NCBI GenBank assembly: GCA_019096065.1
Contig: JAGUCH010000001.1
Location: 6,758,001 to 6,822,000, forward strand
From: Paracyclopina nana
Taxonomy: Eukaryota > Arthropoda > Copepoda > Cyclopoida > Cyclopettidae
Direction: 5' to 3'
DNA length: 64,000 nucleotides
Shown here: positions 13,649 to 25,900 of the stretch, piece after piece
Layout of the letters: the number at the start of each line of letters is the position of its first letter
Numbering within the stretch: position 1 is the first letter of the stretch
Notes under the pieces: generated by a model
What the model saw: only the letters and a program-made list of their open reading frames with translations
What the model was told of the DNA's origin: nothing
Database searches by the model: none
Translations under genes and position numbers: made by a program

Positions 13649-13722
13649 TGTATTGGTAGCTCCGCCAGTAGAGCGTTGGACTCCTAATCTAGATGAGCAG
13701 GGTTCTATCCCCATGCAAGGCA
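13649..13722 (+). pseudogene. tRNA-like sequence, anticodon position CCT, probably degenerate
   Basis: This has a tRNA layout: a D-arm TAGCTCCGCCAGTAGAGC that resembles a Pol III A box, and a T-arm with GGTTCTATCCC close to the B-box consensus. The anticodon stem TTGGA/TCTAG holds the loop CTCCTAA, which places CCT (13683-13685) in the anticodon. The acceptor stem TGTATTG/CAAGGCA has one mismatch and one G-T pair. A T-run (13724-13729) follows immediately, as in a Pol III terminator. The T-stem needs a bulge and there is an extra base before the D-arm. A tRNA pseudogene or the head of a tRNA-derived SINE is therefore more likely than a working tRNA-Arg. Confidence 0.45.
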
Positions 13723-14428
13723 TTTTTTCTCCTTTTTTCTGCAATGGCATTTATCTCTTGGACACTATCTGGTCAAACAGAGGAGCAACACACCTTATAA
13801 AATACTTTATAATGTGTGTCACTTGATAAAGTAAAACGTCAGAGCCTTTATATATGTGTAGTTATATGAACTGAGACGAATTGGTAAACTGAATTATACA
13901 TGCGAAAATTACTTTCCATCATATAAAAGACATAAAATCACGAAATCTGTTCGTCATAACTGCGGCGGCGCTGCTATCACTAAAAGAGGGAACTAAAGTA
14001 GAAAGTAATGCAGATGCTGGAGCTAATGATTTCTAATATTATTCCCTAAGAATTTTTCATTTTAAAATGCATTTTTAGCTTGGATATGATTATCAATTTA
14101 TAATATAATCAACTTTAACTTCAATAACATTGAATTTTCCAGCCCAGGCTTTAAAAACAGGAAGGGCTACTATCAGCATCTTTGCTACTTTTCTCATCTA
14201 CTCCTTTAAATCCAATGTGGCTAATTTTTGCTGAAACTGTTTTGTTTTGAAGTCAGTGTTGCCAGATTTTTTTTACTTCTCAAAAGCTCTCTATTTTGGT
14301 GTTTTCTGTGAAACTCTGGCAAAAAATGAAATTGTTAATATTGATAAAATTCATAGTGTTCAATTTTTTTCGTCAGACGGGGTACCACAGTATAGTCTGA
14401 CAGCTCATAGAAGTGAAGCTCAGCTAGT

Positions 14429-15147
14429 ATGTCACCTTATATTATAGATCATCTTGTCGGCCTTCATGCAATTTATAATGGCTGCTCGAAAAGTGATGGC
14501 TGCTTTGGTACTACGTATGACCAAACATCAGCAAATTGTGTGGCAGCCGGAGATTGTAAGACCATGATAAAATACATGCGCAATGTATCAATGAGCCGCT
14601 TCGAAATCATTCTGCATCATAACTTCACGGGCAGTGCTAGTAATTCCAAATTGTATGCTGCTGCTGGAATCTCTTTCGATGATGACATGGGCGATGACGT
14701 CGTGATTTCTTGTAATCAAGATGCGACCTCCTCAAGCTTCTCGTTCAATCTTGGCAAGAGCAATGTGAAATCTGTCCAGTTTAAGGATCCTCAGCCCGTG
14801 TCCGGAATGGCTGAAATCGTGGATGGAGTAAGTGAAACGAATATTATCTAAATATAAAACGTTATTATGCCTGTTTTTAGGTTGTGTCGTGTAAATTTAC
14901 CTTTCCGGAGACGGTTTCTGTTGCCAAAGTCCAGGGCCAGGATAATAACAAATCGTTTGATTTGAAGAATGGCGCCTTCTACTTGTTGCTAGCAACTGGG
15001 CCCCTAGACGGTGACGCAATTACTAAACATTCGGCCAGGACACATACTAAAACTAAGGTGGATATGAAAAGTGTCATGTCTTTAGGAAACCTTACTTTAC
15101 CAAGCTTGGCCTTGTTGTCTCTTGTACTTTTCACCATTCACTATTAA
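14429..15147 (+). CDS. DOMON-domain cell-surface protein, probably GPI-anchored (two exons, 5' end unresolved)
   Basis: The coding segments are 14429-14827 and 14881-15147, joined across a 53-bp intron (donor GTAAGTG, acceptor TTTTTAG) in phase 0, giving 221 residues. The first half has the cysteine pattern of arthropod DOMON proteins: NGC (C19), GCFG (C25), C37 and C43. After it comes the core sequence AAAGISFDDDMGDDVVISC. DOMON domains bind heme or sugar; M87 in DDMGDD and H183 in ITKHS sit where a Met/His heme pair would be expected, but ligand and function are inference. The C-terminus ends in a hydrophobic run (LTLPSLALLSLVLFTIHY) with no cytoplasmic tail, which fits a GPI-anchor signal. 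No signal peptide is seen. The frame is open only from 14417, and a plausible acceptor (TTATATTATAG, ending 14448) suggests an unrecognised upstream exon supplies it, in which case the first residues from the ATG are intronic. Confidence 0.8.
14828..14880 (+). other. Intron of the DOMON gene
   Basis: This 53-bp GT-AG intron begins GTAAGTG and ends CTGTTTTTAG. Removing it joins ..AEIVDG to VVSCKF.. in phase 0 and restores the conserved cysteine downstream. Confidence 0.85.
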
Positions 15148-15218
15148 AAAAATAAGCAATTCAGTGTATATTCGAGCTAATCCGGACATAAGTGCACAAG
15201 CATAGAATGATATCGATA

Positions 15219-15224
15219 AATAAA
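15219..15224 (+). terminator. Candidate polyadenylation signal of the DOMON gene
   Basis: A canonical AATAAA lies 72 bp after the stop codon of the DOMON gene. The short distance and lack of competing genes make it a good candidate. No cleavage site can be proven from the sequence. Confidence 0.5.
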
Positions 15225-16104
15225 ACGAAATTATTTGATTCCGGATCCAGGATAATTTGAGCAAAGATTGCATGCATGTTGGGTAAAAATAGCATTATTG
15301 GTAATATCACCAAATATTTTAAGGACTCCCACTCGCAGAAGAAAGGTGCTCTGCTGTTAGAGCAAGGGTAAGGGGCTTGGAGTTAATGCTTGTTTTATGT
15401 AGCTCTGCAGGTCTAAAATGTTCTTTATGAGGGTAGTTTGTTGCTGTTGTTTGTTGTTTTAGATCCCACCACACATGATCAAACACCACTCAAAATTCTC
15501 TCATTCTAAATTGAATAAAATCAATGCTGGATAACTTTTAGGTTGTTAATTTCATTCGGTGATGGACTTGAAATTTTTGCGCTAGATGTCCCTCACTGTA
15601 CTCATGTGCTGAGGAAAGCAGCTTGATTGAATTTGTGGCTCCCCTTTCAGCCAAGGAGGGTGAAATTCCACTTCAGAATTCAGTGACTTCATGGCTCATG
15701 TTGTTGAAGAAATCTTGTATTGATCATCTTAATTGCTTTCCCAACTCATTTCACGCTTTGTTGGCTTCGAAACATCAAATTATACAATCTGAATCGTTTA
15801 CCCAGTGAAATTCTAGGCTAATGTAGTGTAATTGGCTATCGAAGGTCCTCAAAAACCGATGCTAGGTGGATGAAGGACTGTATGGTCAATCCCCTTTCGA
15901 CCTCAAGAGGATATTGAGAGCTATCTTTTGATTGTTTGGCCTTCAACATGAGCTCCAGAGGGTAGGGTTTTTTGCTTTTTGAAAAGCACAACATTCAGCT
16001 TCAAGCCTCAAATTGCTCCTAGACTGCACCAAGGGCACAAATCGATGCATGCTTTTGCAAGGCGCAATAAAAGTGCCACTCTGCTTAGCATGTAGTAGTA
16101 GAAC
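15225..16104. other. Spacer between two convergent genes
   Basis: This is the space between the 3' end of the DOMON gene (+) and that of the semaphorin gene (-). It holds no recognised gene, only short open frames and AT-rich DNA. Confidence 0.6.
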
Positions 16105-16110
16105 TTTATT
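16105..16110 (-). terminator. Candidate polyadenylation signal of the semaphorin gene
   Basis: TTTATT on the + strand is AATAAA on the coding strand, about 520 bp after the semaphorin stop codon. It is the only canonical hexamer I noticed in that interval; a variant signal nearer the stop is possible. Confidence 0.4.
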
Positions 16111-16628
16111 ATCATCCTTATAATTGTGTGTAGCTTGTAATAATCATAAACACAAATTTCGTGATCTACTTTCTCCTTAGAATTAATGCAAAACGAGCGC
16201 AATCTGCAACAAAATTGCGAAACGATGTCAAGTCTTTTCTTGTGTGGGTGTGGTAGCCAATAAAGAGGGAGACACAGTTTAGAAAGGGTTCATAGAGAGA
16301 ATTATACAAATAATAATTGCAATGAACAGTTCACAGCCTGTATGATGCAAAAAACGATGATGTTTGTCGACTTGATGATGATTTCCAATCGTCTCTCTGT
16401 AACGAAGACGCCTTGTCTCCTTCTAGCAGTTTAGAATACTGTCATCTACAATTGTTTCGGGCACTCTCAGTGATTAGCCATATTTGTGGTTTTCTCCTCA
16501 AATAATCACTATCATTAATAGAAGGAATTAAGGGTGTTGTTCTCTGGTTGTAGGAAAAGGAAGCTCAAATCCTGGTGGTGCTGCATCTTGTTCAATAGTA
16601 TCTCTCCAAGCATAATATATGGCAAGAC

Positions 16629-16935
16629 CTACAGGTAGATCTTTTGTGAGGATCTATGGACTGTGCCGAAGTTGGCGTGAAAGTCCGAAGGCCTAGGATT
16701 GAGGAGGTTCATGTGGTGGTGGGACATTGTCAGGGTCTTGGAGGAGCCGGCTGGGGCTCCTGGGGGAGTGGGGATCCCTGAGGGCAACAGTCCACTGTGC
16801 AAAGTGTTGTTGTGCTGCTGCTGTTGATGGGACATGGTCGTTGAGCCTGTCGAGTTGCTCACCATCATGCTATTCACAGGGTAGTAAGTCATGTCGTCCA
16901 CTTTGGCGTAGATCTCATCAGTGTGGTAGCCAGAC
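16629..16935 (-). CDS. Semaphorin exon 15: cytoplasmic tail and stop
   Basis: Encodes [20 protein letters not shown], a Gln/His-rich stretch, a proline run ([11 protein letters not shown]) and the C-terminus SSQKIYL. The final K-I-Y-L resembles the KKTYI end of grasshopper Sema-1a and could be a hydrophobic PDZ-type ligand. The YAKV and TYYPV tyrosines are possible signalling sites. Confidence 0.92.
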
Positions 16936-19900
16936 CTGTAAAAGCAGAAACGTCATTTTTCCTTCCAAGTTTCAATATTTCAAGCAAAAGTATAGCAGCA
17001 GGCGAATTGGTAGAAGGTTAGAAAGCAATGAGTGAGAAATGTTGCAGGGTGGTCCAACAAAAACGGTGTAATGTTCAACTGAGATAAAAGGAACACTAAC
17101 TGGTGAAGGTAAGGCACGTGGTAGGGATTGTCATCGTCCCTGGAAGAACAGCTGCATTTTCGAGCCATTAAAAAGCCAGTGATGAAGCCGACGACGAGAG
17201 CGCAAACGCAAGATGTCGCCACGGCCATGGACAACTCCTCTGCCGAGTAATGGTGATGAGGCCCCAAAGGGGTGGTCGTCAGTCCCGGAGTCGCAGAGAA
17301 GTCAGCATTACTACTGCTCGTGATTTTCGACTCGTCATTCGTGTCTTGAACCACAAGCTCGATTTTATCTGCAGTGTGCACAACAGAACCTGCGCAATAA
17401 TGCAAAGACATGATTAACCTTATTTCTGCATCAGAGAGGAAATTAGTTGTTTATATGTACCCGATGAGGCTTGAGGAAGATAGTCCTCTGCAGATCCAGA
17501 TAAGAACATCTTGATTCCCGAATGAGCTAGGTCATGAGTCAACTCCAAGGACGAATCATGGCCACACCCTTCATGCCGTCCGCTTATGACACTCTGAAAT
17601 GTTGTTATGGAATACAGGTAAAAATTTGGGCACGGATACGGTATATGCGATACCTGAAGGAATGAGCCTGACTCCAGCCTTTCGGGATCACCGTGCTCCA
17701 GGGAGACACACTGGCCATCTCGGACGCTCCAGGCGCAGTAGGGATCCTGGAGCGCAATACAAACGCCACAAGACTTTGCCAGAAGAGAGCATCGCGACAG
17801 AGGAACGGCGGCCACTTGGTCCTTGGTCAAGACCACAAGCCTGGCTGAGTGGCCTTTCCGCACCACTTTCAACTTGTCAATGACCACAGAAGAGGGGTAG
17901 AGCTGCAGTTCCTCGATGAACACGGGTCTTTGACCCAGGCCCCCGTTGGGGTCAGCAGTATTGATAATTTTCAAAATGCGTCCTTTGGTTGTGCCCACAA
18001 AAATGACGTCGAAGGAGTGCCCGTCGGGGGTCCGAACCTGGGAATCGACGGCAATTTGCCGGAACAGACTCGGATGCCTAATTAATCGAGGAGAAAAAGA
18101 AAGTCAGCCTTCTAAGCGGATTCCATCGGAGAGAGCATGCACAGCCAAAAAGACTTACTGGAGATTAGCATTGACGAACAAAGGCCGCCCGCCAAAAAAT
18201 GAGGGCACCGCCTCATCCATGATGCTGTGGCTTTTGACGAAGCTCAAACTAGCTTCTGGCAAGGACTGCGACTCCAAGCTGCATCTGCCAGGCCTGAAAT
18301 CAAATTTGACGTGGCAAGAGTAATTTTGGCAGGAGGAAATGGGTCTCTTACCTGGGGAGAGGCTCTTTGATTTTCGGGACGGGAAGCCAGTTAGAGTTGG
18401 CAGTTTCCTGCTCTTTGAAGGCTCCCTCAAATGTATCGAGAAGGTCGCGAACGCGAAATGCGCAAATCGCGTTGGCTGATATGCTATTGCCAGGCGTGGT
18501 GAAAATCGCGTAAATCATCTTGGAGGTTTGGCCTCCGTAGTCCCCGGAAACAATCTCGCTGGTGGATTCTGTAAGAATACGAAAATCTGCAATCTGAAGC
18601 GAGGAGTGTGTGTCGAGAATTTGGCAGGCAAGGAATGTGTAATATCCTAAAACTTTGATGGATGGCACTTACGCAGGTGATTGAAGTAGAACGGATACTC
18701 TCCCGGCAACGAGCAGTTCAATCTGGACTTGAGGAAGGTGGTCCAGATTTTGCTGTACTTATTCGGGCCTCCTTTGTCGCTCTTGCACACTCGAGCCACC
18801 CGTGAGTAGACACTCTGCAGAATAGAGGAGAGAAAAGTAATCTCAATTTCACGATGGAAATCCCTGCTAGCTTCTATTTAGCCTTTTCCTAGTGCTGCTG
18901 CGCTCTTCCATTAGATTAGGTGCTGTAATGGTGTAAAAGAAAAGCCAATTTTGTGGCCGCCACTGTCGTAGCAGCAGCAGCTATCCTAGCAGTAGGCCCC
19001 CTTTTTTGCTTTCACAAAATGCATACACACTGGGCGGAGCGAATTCACCCTGCAGTAGAGTGTAATTTTCGCGCACAAGTTTTGTGTGGCTTCCCCTATT
19101 TTTTAGATGGCATTTCAAGCAGAACGGGAACACACAGCAGAGTTTAAGAGGTCCAATTTGCGCCTCTCTTTCATATGCAAAGCAGCGATATGGCTTAGCC
19201 AATTTTTCAATTAGATAAAAAGTTTCGAACCCCACTGCCATCATCCGGGGAGCTGGCAGTGGTGAAACAGAGACATTTATTAGAAAGCCAAGATTTCTTT
19301 CAGCTAGGGCGTGTGTGTGTGTGGGCCAGTGTGCAATGCTGAGATAAAAAAGGGTTGGTTGGTGTGACTAAATGCTCATGCGCGCACGGACAATTTAAAG
19401 TGAGGGAAGTGAAGACTCGCAGGCTGAATTCTCAAGTAGCATGGAAAAAAGTGGTGTTATGCTCAGTCGTGCACAATTTCTTTGCAATCGACAAATTCCA
19501 CCAAGAAAATGGAGCGCTAAGTGAAAAATTGGGTTACTACTCACCTTGCCGCAATTGATGTATTCAACAGCCTGCTCACGGAAAAAGAAGTAAACGTATT
19601 CTCCATCTTCCAAGGACGTCACGAAATCCGGAGCTAACCGAAAAAAGCTATTAGAAACTTTTCCACGCTAAGTAGAGAAACTCACAGTTAAGATGCTTAG
19701 AGTCAAATTGGACAGTCCGGAGTGGCTCCTTGTAAATCAAGGGATCGCTTCCAGAAAAATCCGACACAGTGGCAGTGTACAGCTCTCCATCTGCAAATTG
19801 AACAGAAATTCCTCGTTAAGACCCCATGAATTTCAAGCTCAGAGCAGAGCAGCAGTCCATTTGCAGTCGATACATTATTTATGGTGACTTATTTCCTTGG

Positions 19901-22900
19901 CCAGCAATTACAAGCCAGAGAAAAAATTTCGATACATCCAGATCCATCTTCTCTCTCACCCCAACCAGCAGCTAAAAAAGTACCCTACTTTGGACTGGGT
20001 AATTCCCACTTGATCACGCGGACCAGCTCTCGCAGCTAGCGGTCTATTGGAAGGGCTTTCTCTATATAATATGGGATCTAGAGCAAAGACGACGAAATCG
20101 CTTTTCCAATAAGTTTGGTCGATTCCAACGTGGAGAAAGCATAGTAAGGCAAAACAGCGACCCCAATTAGGCATTCACTTACCGGCGACCACGAAGCTTG
20201 AGTTGTGGTAGGGATCGAAAGGCGTGAGCCCTACGCCCTCAAACTCCTTTGACATCACGTAACGCCCTTCCTGAAATGAGAACAAGGCTTTCATTAGATT
20301 ACTTGCCTTACTGCTTTATCTTTCTCAGGATTTTTTTTCAAAAGAATGGAACCCAGCTAGCTCGTAGGAGGGTCTTTTATGGGGGCTAGACGAGTCAGAC
20401 ATAGACAGGACAATATCTGAGCTTAGCTTTTACTAGGGTGGTCTCATCATAGGGCGCCTGGAAGTGGAAATTATTGCTCATTGTCCAACACTTCTTGCAA
20501 GCAAAAATTCTTGCCTTTTATGTAGGCAGCTTTATGGCCTTGTACGCATACACAGCCTTCTATTTTCATTATGGCATTGGTGATGGCATGTTTAGATATG
20601 GGAGCCTCACGTACGTAATTAATCAACGCGGAGCAGATACATTAGCTATGCTACCTATAATAGCGTCGCAGGACTCGTTTCGCCAGCCTGATACATTAAA
20701 GTTCACTGCTGGGATCAAAAATCGCGACTTTCAGCTACAAAATGGCCAAATATATCGTGGAAAGATGCGGTGGCACACTTAATGTGACTCCAGACGCCCA
20801 TTATGGAAATTGCTTCTTCTTCTTCTTATAGTATATTGTGGATTTCCAACAATGAAGCAAATGGGTAGGAACCCAAAAATGGACTTATCACCACCAAGTA
20901 CCAGCAAATGGCTGCATTTCGCGTTTTTTAATACAATTCCCTCTCCATGGGATATTTTTATTAGATGAGGGGAAAGCAACAACATTTTCCAGACTCTTTC
21001 CGTGTTTATTTGGACTGATGATGATGGAGCGATGGAAACTTTTTTTGCTACTCCCTTGATGAATATTTATTTCTCCCTAAACTTGGCTCGCATTTCAAGC
21101 CAATTTAGATAGGCAATATCGAGCTTGCTGGTAGCATGGCTCTGGCGAGGAAACTTTTTAATTTGCTCCATTTCCAAGTTCAAACGAGAGCTGGATACTT
21201 TTTCACTTGGCATCGCAAACGAGGAGAGGTCGGAATCGACTGTAAGTGAAATACTGAAGTTGAGTCTGAAAAATGTTCGACAATTTTGGCTGAGGCTCCT
21301 ACTTCATTAAAAAAAGAGAGTCGAACCACTCAGCATAGTAGCAGCAGGAGAATAGAGCAATAAACTGCCGCCGTAAGCTCATTTTGAAAAAGAAGGAATC
21401 TCTTGAATGACTCATTTGAAGGGATGTTATACGGTTCGTAGTGTATAAAAAGCCAGCAGGAGAGGGGTCGCGTCGGTCTCTTGTCTTGTCTAAGAGGCAT
21501 TAACTTGATGAAGAAGAACGTAGTAGCATGAGGGTCGAAAAGGGAACCTGGACTTTTCCCCTTTTCACACTGATTCACGCTGGGGTATAAGTGCTGATAG
21601 AAAACGCGCGCAAAAGCGAAAAATCAATCTGCCGAAAGGAATCAAAGTTTCAAGTGGATCAGGGCCAAAGGGTGTGATGAATATTTCTGAATTTTGTATC
21701 CCAAAGTGAAGTAATAGTCCCAGATCAGTAGTACTATAGGACGGTATTTATGCGAGCTGAAAATTCCCCTCGACTGCTCGACGAATGTAGCAAAGATTAG
21801 GTGCTCTTGACATGCTTCTCCAATAAGGCCATGGCTGGTTTAATGTGAAATTGCCATTCGGAGCGATCCCGTGATTCACTTCACTCTCCTGGCTCGCTAG
21901 CTCAAACCGTTATCAAAAGGGATTTTGTGATGGCACGAGGTCAACGATTTAATCTACTCGAGCTTGCTTCTGCCTCTAAACTTCAAGTTTTTGTTGCTCC
22001 AGTAGGAAAAGTAATTTTGAAAATTACTGCTTTTCTGTATATACTGCTTCCTACAAGAGAAAAAGTTGCGTTCATTGCCCAACTCCCTGCTGCTGTTGCT
22101 GTTACTGCATCAGCTTTTTAATTACTCTTTGAGTAGTTTTATTCCTTCGCTTAGCCGAATAAGGCTTTGCCAGACATCACTATCCGCCTCCCAAGGGAAT
22201 CAAAAGAGAAGAAAACTGCTCATTAACTGTGCGAGGAGCGTACAGCGGATGCAATCATGATCACGAGAGTTGTCTACTAGACCTAGCTACCATACAGGCT
22301 AATTGAATAAATTAGCCTGATATTTCCCACTTAAGAGCAAGCGGAAACCACCAAATAAAAAGTCCACATTTTTCGACTGCATGAGCAGCAGGTTGCAATC
22401 AAGAAAAGTGTTTTTTCAGACTGACAAATCTGCAATTTGTATCTTCCCTGGAAAGGCTGCAAGAAAACGAGCGAGCATCTTGGAACTCACCTTGAATGCG
22501 TAATGACGACACTTCGGTTTGTAAGCATGGGTTCCGCATAAAAGTAAAACTTCTTCAGACATCTTGGCCACGATGCGGATATGGTTTTGACATTCGGCCT
22601 GCAAGTAGAAAGCAAAAAGCCCGAAATTAGAAGAAAAAGCCTGCTACTACTGCTATTTTTGTGGATCATGATCATGGACACCCTCGTTTGCTTGCCAAGA
22701 TCCCAAGAGAAATGTAGCACCCATTACTCAGACTGTCTGGATGGGCGGAGACCCGACAAATACCATCCAATACTCGAGTGATTCTTTATGACCCTTCAAA
22801 GTTTGCGTCATTACCCTATTGGCAAGAAAAGAAAGTATAAGCCGCTTTTTGACTTGTTGCTCATAAACTTTGTGCAAAATGCCAGCTAATGATGCTTATG

Positions 22901-25900
22901 TCCAAATTAATTTTATGTTAAGCACTTATTTTTCTCTTTTGTCTCTAATTTTAGCTCTGGAAAGCAGGTAAGAAGCCCACGTAGAACAAGCGAGGCCTTG
23001 ACAAATTATGCTATCTTTTTTGCACTTTTGCTGCGTCATTTTGCAGTTGTTATTCAAAGTTTTCCACTTCAAACGCTAGCTAGCCTTTGCTCGGCCAGCC
23101 ATGTGTACGTGCTAAAAAATGCAAAACTCTAATGCACGCCAAGGCATGGAAGATAGAGGAGCACACAACTTTTTTGCCAAGTGTAGTCGCAGTTGTACAC
23201 ACGAAAGTTTTTTGGGGGTAGTGAGCAAATTGGAGAGAATAAGTAGGAATAAAGAGAGAGTATTTGCCGTGTCACCGCTCGGATCCTTGGTAATGGCTCA
23301 CGAAAGAATAAGGGGTATCTTTCCTCTTTTTGACATTTGGATCCAGACATGCAACAGACGTTGCCTTTTGCAGCTCAATGCTGATGCTACTAACACTAAC
23401 TTTGCCAGCAAAAGAAGAAAAAAGAAAATTGCACGATCGAGATATGGTCCAGAATACCATATATGGGAGCTGTCAAAGATAAGGCTGAAATGAAAATCAC
23501 CATGGCTAATCCAAGGAGCTAAGAACTGTCTTCATGGCTGCCAAAAGGTAATGGTGCCAGAAACTTTTGGTAGCCTCAACCAACAAGGCTTTCTGGCAGC
23601 TCAAAATTCATAATCCCAGCGTCTTACCTGAGACTTTCCTTTGACCAGACATAGTTCGTAATCCGAAGGGTTGGGATGCCAGACAATGCTCTGAAAGTAG
23701 TAGAAAAATTATGTGAGACCATGTGCTGTTGTGACAAAGTGGTGAACTGGCACTCACCAAATCTTTGACTTCTTTCATGTCTCTGGCGTCGAGGAAGAAC
23801 ACAACATTGCTGAAATGAGAGAGTTGTTAATTCGCTGAGCTAACAATCCAACTAGTATTTGACGAGAGGATTTATTTCTCGATCCAATCTGTCACTTTAG
23901 ACATGGTAGAAAGTTGGCCAAGAAATTGTTTGCTCAAAAGATTTGCTCTTTTGTTCCTTCTCTTTTTTGAAACTAGCATACGACGACCATCCTTTAGTTA
24001 AAGTGGTTGGCAAATGCGTTTCTTAATTAACTCGAAGACCCTTCATTTTCTAGCCTCGAAAGTCGTGCTCTAGCTTTCCCACTACAAAACTTTCATAAAA
24101 ACTTTCAAAAGTAGGGGCTACTCTAACTCTGGCTGGCTGCTGCTGCCAGAGTAAACAAGCAAAAATACACTTTTTGAGACAGCGAGCGATCTTTCCCTAA
24201 TTATTAGCCCACAAAATTTCCTCTAATGGCTACAAATGCCTTCTAGGATGGTAGTAATGATTGGTGTTGACTCTGTGTTTATTGACCCTGTCATGAGTCA
24301 ACAAATATAACCTCCATTAGTTATCGAATGTTTGTTTGCAAATTGGCATGTATCCAAGCTATGTGGTGGTAGACAATTGCCGCCAATGCATTTTCCTAGC
24401 AATTTCAGCTGACTTTTTTCTTTCTTTCTGCGAGCGCGGAGTCAATTTTCGAGACAAAAAGTTAAAGCTAATTCAAGACCCTTAACATTCCCTCTTCGGC
24501 TCTTGGGCGTTGTGAAAGCCCATAAAACTGCCAAAAGTGATTTGTCGACTCTCTGGCACTTGAATTTAAGCATTTCCGACTTATCCGTCGGGTAGAAAAA
24601 TGAAGCCAGAAAAGGAAGAAATCCTGGTTCAGCATTTGCTGATCCAGCACTATCATCTTTTTCATCGAGCAAAAAAAGTAGGGACTTACGTGGCACCAAT
24701 GAGCAAAAAGTTGCCGTCACTTTCCATAAGTTTGAAGTTATCAACAGCACTTTGGTTACCCAAAAATCGGACAACATCTCCTGGAAAAGAGCAAAAAACT
24801 TTTAAGGAAAGAAGATCAATTGAGACAAACTAGCTATCCTTATTTCGGTGTTAAGCCAAAAAAAAGCTAACAGGTATGGGTGGCCTATATTTCCCAGGAG
24901 GAAAATCCCTTTTTTTGGGCCTTGAGAGTTGCTTTGATTGAGATATTAGAAAGGCAGGGGAAAAAATGGGGCAAAGAGGATTCTTCTGCTAGATTAATCT
25001 TTAAAAGGAGCTCATGGAAAAAAAGCTTCAATCAATTTCAGTGTATTCGGAGAAAAAAATAAATGAGGCCAGCTCCTCAATGCTTTTGTTTAAAGCTTCC
25101 ACTTTTAAAGATCCCTTGTGAATGGCCTAGCTTTAAATTACCCTCTCGACTGTCAATATCTGCTGAAGGATTATTTTATGGACGTAAGAAATCTATAGGC
25201 GCGGCCTTGCGTAGATATCTGCTGCGCGAGCAAATTCCAATTTGCATTCAAGCTCGAGCTCTCAAGAAGTCATTGAAGAAGTGTGCCGGAGACAAATGAG
25301 GAAAGAGGCTTTTCAAACTCATATACTCAACGAGGAATAGTAGCTAAATACATTTTCATGCAAATGAAGATCAGTTGGCTGCATATAGGGCTTGAAGAGA
25401 TTAACGTAATTCCCATTATCGCCATACTGCTGCTACCATATACCTAACTGTAATACTGCCGTACTTTACTACGGTAAAATTGGCTTTCTAAGTCCACGCG
25501 CCAGATCGAGACAAGAAGTAGTGCTACACGAGCAAATCTTAAAATACATCTGAGAATTGGCCTCGTTTCACTTCCGGAATCTCCCCGTAAGCTACACAGG
25601 AGGCTGTGCGCATATAGAGTCCCATGCAAGTTCGAATGGATCCGTAAAAAGCCAGCTTAAGTAGCAGCTCTTGAGTGTCTAGACACATTTCCGAAGAGGG
25701 AATTGTGCAAAAAAGCATTTACATAAAATGCTCGTAGTTGTAATAGAAGAAGCTAGCAAGGCGTAGATCTCTTAATAGTTCCTCACTTTCGAGAGCCATT
25801 TGCTGTTACAAGAAATATGTTTGTTGCTTTCTCCAGCCAAATAAAGCGATAAATATTAGTGATGGAACGAGTTTCAGCTTGGCTTGAAAGCTTGAAGCTG

